A DNA stretch of 29,063 bases from Actinomycetota bacterium (GTDB taxonomy: Bacteria > Actinomycetota > Thermoleophilia > Solirubrobacterales > Solirubrobacteraceae). The stretch spans positions 1 through 29,063 of the forward strand of contig VAWY01000085.1 in NCBI GenBank assembly GCA_005888335.1. Direction: 5' to 3'. The position numbers and the translations under genes were made by a program. The notes below the pieces were generated by a model. The model saw only the letters and a list, made by a program, of their open reading frames with translations, made no database searches and was not told the origin of the DNA. Positions 25,912 through 29,063 of the stretch are shown here, piece after piece. Numbering within the stretch: position 1 is the first letter of the stretch; each line of letters begins with the position of its first letter.

Positions 25912-26349
25912 ATGGCCACGGTGGCCCGCCCCGGCGTCCAGCCTGCCCAGCGGACGTTGCTGACGCGCATGGTGCGCGTCATGTTCCCCCACGACCGCTT
26001 CCCCGACGGCCCCTACCAGCGCACAGCCGACGCGATCCTGGAGGCAGCCGCCGAGGACGTCCGGCTGCGCGCCCAGCTCGACCAGGGCCTGCGCGACCTC
26101 GACGCCGCCGGCGGCGCGCCGTTCGAGGGGCTCTCGGACGAGCAGGCGCTCGACGTGCTGCGCGGCATGAGCTCGACCGCCTTCTTCGAGGCGGTGCGGG
26201 CGAAGACGATTCTGACCCTCTACAACGACCCGGAGGTCTGGGAGCTGCTGGGCTGGGAGGGCGCCTCGTACAGCAAGGGCGGCTATGTGTCGCGCGGGTT
26301 CGCCGACCTCGACTGGCTCCCCGACCCGCGGATCGAGGAGGCGAGCTGA
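25912..26349 (+). CDS. Gluconate 2-dehydrogenase subunit 3-like protein
   Basis: A 145-residue soluble protein of the gluconate 2-dehydrogenase subunit 3 family (small partner of GMC dehydrogenases). It has the N-terminal RMVRVMFPHDRFPDGPYQRTAD and the C-terminal LYNDPEVWELLGWEGASYSKGGYV, both typical of the family. There is no Tat or Sec signal, unlike many periplasmic homologues, so the complex is probably cytosolic. ATG 25912 has AGGAGAGGAG just upstream; an in-frame ATG at 25873 lacks one. It is immediately followed (one base) by the GMC large subunit. It probably stabilises or matures that flavoprotein. It corresponds to the fused N-terminal domain of the GMC protein at 15029. Confidence 0.82.
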   Translation: MATVARPGVQPAQRTLLTRMVRVMFPHDRFPDGPYQRTADAILEAAAEDVRLRAQLDQGLRDLDAAGGAPFEGLSDEQALDVLRGMSSTAFFEAVRAKTILTLYNDPEVWELLGWEGASYSKGGYVSRGFADLDWLPDPRIEEAS

Positions 26350-26350
26350 C

Positions 26351-27967
26351 ATGGCGTCCACGAACGGACACGGTGCCGGAAACGTCTTCCCGATCGACTC
26401 GAAGCCGATCGACCAGGACGAGCGCGACTGCGTCGTGGTCGTCGGCTCGGGCGCCGGCGGCGGCACGATCGCCAACCAGCTCTGCCAGCAGGGCATCCGC
26501 ACCGTCGTGCTCGAGGCCGGCCCGCACCTCACCGGTCGCGACTACGTCAACGACGAGTGGGAGGCCTTCAACCAGATGGCGTGGCTGGACCCGCGCACGA
26601 CGTCGGGCTCCTTCCGCATCGCCAGGGACTTCCCGAACCTCCCGGCATGGACGGTCAAGGCCGTCGGCGGCTCGTCGACGCACTGGGCCGGGGCCACGCC
26701 GCGCTTCAAGGACCACGAGCTCAAGGCCCGCACGACGTACGGCGACCTCGACGGGGCGTCGCTGCTCGACTGGCCGATCTCGCTCGAGGACCTTGAGCCC
26801 CACTACGACGAGGCCGAGAAGCGGATGGGCGTCACGCACCGCTGGGGCCGCCCGCCGCTGCCGGCCAACAACAACTACAAGGTGTTCGCCAACGGCGCCG
26901 AGCGCGTGGGCTACAAGCGCTACGCGACCGGCCCGTACGGCACGAACGCCGAGCCCTACGACGGCCGGCCGGGGTCGATCCAGGACGGCTTCAACTTCCA
27001 GGGCGACAAGGACGGCTCGAAGTGGTCGACGCTCGTGTCCGAGTTGCCCAAGGCCGGGCGGACGGGCAACCTCGACCTGCGCGCCCAGGCCCACGTCGTG
27101 CAGATCACCCACGACACGCGCGGGCGCGTCGACGGCGTGCTCTACGTGGACCGCGACGGCGCGCTGCAGCGCCAGCGCGCGGGCGCGGTGGTGGTCGCCT
27201 GCAACGCGATCGAGACCGCGCGGCTGCTGCTGCTGTCGGCCTCGCCGCTCTTCCCCGACGGGCTGGCGAACTCCAGCGACCAGGTCGGCCGCAACTACAT
27301 GCGCCACCTGACCGCGTCGATCTACAGCCGCTTCGACAAGCCGGTGCGGATGTGGCGCGGCGAGACGATGGCCGGCCTGATCGCCGACGAGAGCGACCAC
27401 GACGAGGACCGCGGCTTCGCCGGCGGCTACTACATGGAGATGCTGTCGCTCGGGCCCGCGTTCCTCGCGGCGTTCATCGATCCGGGCGCGTGGGGGCCGG
27501 ACTTCACGGCGGCGATGGACGCCTACGAGCACACCGCCGGGATGTGGCTCGTCGGCGAGGACATGCCGCAGGCGACCAACCGCGTCACGCTCAACGCGTC
27601 GGTGACCGACCAGCACGGGCTGCCGGTTCCCAACGTGCACTTCGACGACCACCCCAACGACCTCGCCATGCGCGAGCACGCGTGGGCCGCGGGGGTCGCG
27701 GTCTACGAGGCCGTCGGCGCCCTCGGGCACGTCAAGACGCCGCCCTACCCGGCGACGCACAACCTCGGCACGGCACGGATGAGCGAGCGGCCCGAGGACG
27801 GCGTCGTCAACGAGTGGGGCCAGGCGCACGACGTCCCGAACCTGTTCGTCGCCGACGGAAGCGTCATGACGACGGGCGCCGCCGCCAATCCCACGCTGAC
27901 GATCGTCGCGCTGGCGATGCGCACGGGCGACCACCTCGGCGAGCGGATCCGGTCCGGCGCCGTGTGA
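26351..27967 (+). CDS. GMC family oxidoreductase (partner of subunit 3-like protein)
   Basis: A 538-residue FAD-dependent oxidoreductase. VVVVGSGAGGGTIANQL (28-44) is the FAD loop, VVLEAGP follows, KAVGGSSTHWAGAT is the second FAD motif, PATHNLGTARM holds catalytic H470, and GAAANPTLTIVALAMRTGD the C-terminal N513. It resembles gluconate/fructose/sorbose-type GMC dehydrogenase large subunits, but no cytochrome c subunit gene follows and no signal peptide is present, so the electron acceptor is unknown. It starts one base after the small subunit stop. Substrate could be a sugar acid, polyol or other alcohol. It is followed by a 64-base gap and a CBS-domain gene that may be read from its own promoter. 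Confidence 0.9.
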   Translation: MASTNGHGAGNVFPIDSKPIDQDERDCVVVVGSGAGGGTIANQLCQQGIRTVVLEAGPHLTGRDYVNDEWEAFNQMAWLDPRTTSGSFRIARDFPNLPAWTVKAVGGSSTHWAGATPRFKDHELKARTTYGDLDGASLLDWPISLEDLEPHYDEAEKRMGVTHRWGRPPLPANNNYKVFANGAERVGYKRYATGPYGTNAEPYDGRPGSIQDGFNFQGDKDGSKWSTLVSELPKAGRTGNLDLRAQAHVVQITHDTRGRVDGVLYVDRDGALQRQRAGAVVVACNAIETARLLLLSASPLFPDGLANSSDQVGRNYMRHLTASIYSRFDKPVRMWRGETMAGLIADESDHDEDRGFAGGYYMEMLSLGPAFLAAFIDPGAWGPDFTAAMDAYEHTAGMWLVGEDMPQATNRVTLNASVTDQHGLPVPNVHFDDHPNDLAMREHAWAAGVAVYEAVGALGHVKTPPYPATHNLGTARMSERPEDGVVNEWGQAHDVPNLFVADGSVMTTGAAANPTLTIVALAMRTGDHLGERIRSGAV

Positions 27968-28031
27968 GGGTTGTTCAAGGCACGGCGCGGGCGTAGGGTC
28001 GAGAGCGACCGCAACGCGAGGAGGTACAGCC

Positions 28032-28481
28032 ATGGCAGCCACTCCGGCAAAGACGGTCCGCGACGCGATGCATCGGGGGTGCGAGTGCATCGGGGAGAGC
28101 CAGTCGCTGCTCGACGCCGCCCGGCGGATGGAGGAGCTCGACGTCGGCTCGCTGCCGATCTGCGGCGATAACGACCGCCTCAAGGGCATGCTCACCGACC
28201 GCGACATCGTCGTGAAGGCGCTCGCGCACGGCATGGACCCGGCCAAGACGAGGGCGGGTGACCTGGCCCAGGGTCGGCTTGTGTGGGTCAGGGCCGACGC
28301 CGCGGTCGACGAGGCGCTGAGCCTGATGCGCGAGCACGCCGTCAAGCGCCTTCCGGTCCTCGACGACGGGAAGAAGCTGTGCGGCATCGTCACCGAGGCG
28401 GACATCGCCACCCACGTGCCGGAACAGAAGACGGGCGAGACCCTGGAGGCGATCGCCTCCGCGAAGCCGCAGCACTTCTAG
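28032..28481 (+). CDS. HRP1-like tandem CBS-domain protein
   Basis: A 149-residue protein made of two CBS motifs. The first runs about 5-60 (KTVRDAMHRGCECIGESQSL, then LPICGDNDRLKGMLTDRDIV) and the second about 72-130 (VWVRADAAVDEALSLMREH, then RLPVLDDGKKLCGIVTEADI). It closely resembles the hypoxic response protein Hrp1 of Mycobacterium tuberculosis in length and in LPICGDxDRLxGMLTDRDIV. Such pairs bind adenosyl nucleotides or act in redox or hypoxia response; the Cys residues CEC and CG may matter for metal or redox. ATG 28032 has GAGGAGG upstream. No DosR box was recognised in the short upstream gap. Confidence 0.88.
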   Translation: MAATPAKTVRDAMHRGCECIGESQSLLDAARRMEELDVGSLPICGDNDRLKGMLTDRDIVVKALAHGMDPAKTRAGDLAQGRLVWVRADAAVDEALSLMREHAVKRLPVLDDGKKLCGIVTEADIATHVPEQKTGETLEAIASAKPQHF

Positions 28482-28489
28482 CGGCCGGA

Positions 28490-28518
28490 CGGCCCCCGCA
28501 GGAGGGTTGCGGGGGCCG
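28490..28518. terminator. Strong GC-rich hairpin terminator between CBS gene and cobS
   Basis: CGGCCCCCGCA (28490-28500) and TGCGGGGGCCG (28508-28518) pair perfectly over 11 bp with a 7-base loop GGAGGGT. It lies nine bases after the CBS stop and ten bases beyond the cobS stop on the other strand, so it can serve both convergent genes. No U-tract. Confidence 0.8.
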
Positions 28519-28527
28519 GCGCCGCGC

Positions 28528-29063
28528 TTAGTTGCGGGCGAAGCCGAGCAGGACGAGCAGCGCTGCGACCTCGACGATCGCCACGGTCGCGCCGAGCGTG
28601 TCCCCCGTGCGCCCGCCGACCGCGCGGCGCGCCCAGGCGGTCATCGCGAGCGTCGCGAGCGTTGCTGCACCGAGCGCGCTCAGCCCCGCGGCCGGGCTCC
28701 AGGCGAGCGCTGCGGCGAGGGCTGTGGCGGTGGCGACAGCAAGCGAGGCCCTGCCGACGCGAAAGGCCGCGCCGAGGCCCTGCGGGCGCGCCGGCGCGGC
28801 CAGGGCGGCGTGCAGGACGGCGCCCCAGCGCCCCAGCGCTCCCACCACGACGAGCGTGCGGACGGCGTCGCCGCGCGGCAGGGCGCCGAGCGCCGCCGCG
28901 AACAGCAGCGCCCAGAGGACGAGCGCCATCGTCCCGAAGGCGCCGATCGACGGCTCGCGCATGACGGCGAGGCGGCGCGCGCGGTCGCCGCGCACGCCCA
29001 GGCCGTCGGCGCAGTCGGCCAGGCCATCCTGGTGCAGCGCACCGGTCAGCGCCACCATGACCG
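28528..29063 (-). CDS. cobS: Adenosylcobinamide-GDP ribazoletransferase (cobalamin synthase), C-terminal part
   Basis: About 178 codons of a membrane protein whose 5' end lies outside the window. TGALHQDGLADCADGL with acidic metal-site residues, then AVMREPSIGAFG, and near the end GGRTGDTLGA, are the CobS signatures. Four or five hydrophobic spans follow the active-site loop. CobS joins adenosylcobinamide-GDP and alpha-ribazole (phosphate) in the last step of cobalamin assembly. The in-frame ATG at 29058 is not the start, since the family extends further upstream of this motif. Other cob genes are expected beyond the right edge. It converges on the CBS gene, sharing the hairpin terminator. 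Confidence 0.9.
   Translation of the reverse strand, partial: VMVALTGALHQDGLADCADGLGVRGDRARRLAVMREPSIGAFGTMALVLWALLFAAALGALPRGDAVRTLVVVGALGRWGAVLHAALAAPARPQGLGAAFRVGRASLAVATATALAAALAWSPAAGLSALGAATLATLAMTAWARRAVGGRTGDTLGATVAIVEVAALLVLLGFARN

Overview
The window is very GC-rich, densely packed actinobacterial-type DNA: many GTG starts and one TTG start, 4-base stop/start overlaps, probable leaderless transcripts and short intergenic gaps. Gene content fits a soil actinobacterium, perhaps a deep-branching lineage such as the Solirubrobacterales/Thermoleophilia. It includes an HRP1-like CBS protein, a wax ester synthase/DGAT, an actinobacterial-style LysA relative and a eukaryote-type single-chain acetyl-CoA carboxylase. 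The taxonomic call is inference. I see no tRNA, rRNA, CRISPR, insertion sequence, phage gene or transcription regulator. No stretch over 300 bases lacks a gene; the longest gap is about 217 bases (24140-24356).

Left part (1-14651), amine and amino-acid metabolism. A partial C45 acyltransferase/hydrolase (-) is divergent from an M20 ArgE/DapE-like deacetylase (+). Two APC permeases and a tandem universal stress protein follow (+). Next comes a divergent pair of operons around 10771-10925. Leftward: aminobutyraldehyde dehydrogenase, an uncharacterised ATP-grasp ligase, agmatinase, and a diaminopimelate-decarboxylase-like enzyme. Rightward: an Orn/Lys/Arg decarboxylase, copper amine oxidase and a DUF202 membrane protein. 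Together they encode a plausible route arginine -> agmatine -> putrescine -> 4-aminobutanal -> GABA, with successive steps alternating between the two arms. The ATP-grasp ligase and the LysA-like enzyme, whose substrate-recognition segment is altered, do not fit the textbook route and are the best candidates for something new.

Right part (14864-27967), alcohol/aldehyde oxidation and acyl-lipid metabolism. A GMC oxidoreductase carrying a fused N-terminal gluconate-2-dehydrogenase-subunit-3-like domain is followed by an aldehyde dehydrogenase. Convergent with them is a 1860-residue ACC (biotin carboxylase, BCCP, eukaryote-like central region, carboxyltransferase). Divergent from ACC is a WS/DGAT gene, and the spacer between them carries two copies of a dyad-containing motif that looks like an operator. 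A second GMC system follows, this time with the small subunit and the oxidoreductase as separate genes. Fatty-alcohol or wax/neutral-lipid turnover is the most economical reading, but the substrates are not proven by sequence.

Far right (28032-29063): an HRP1-like tandem CBS protein, a strong GC-rich hairpin terminator, and the C-terminal part of cobalamin synthase CobS running off the window. Perfect hairpins lie at or next to several gene ends. The one at 5542-5565 contains the stop codons of both convergent genes.
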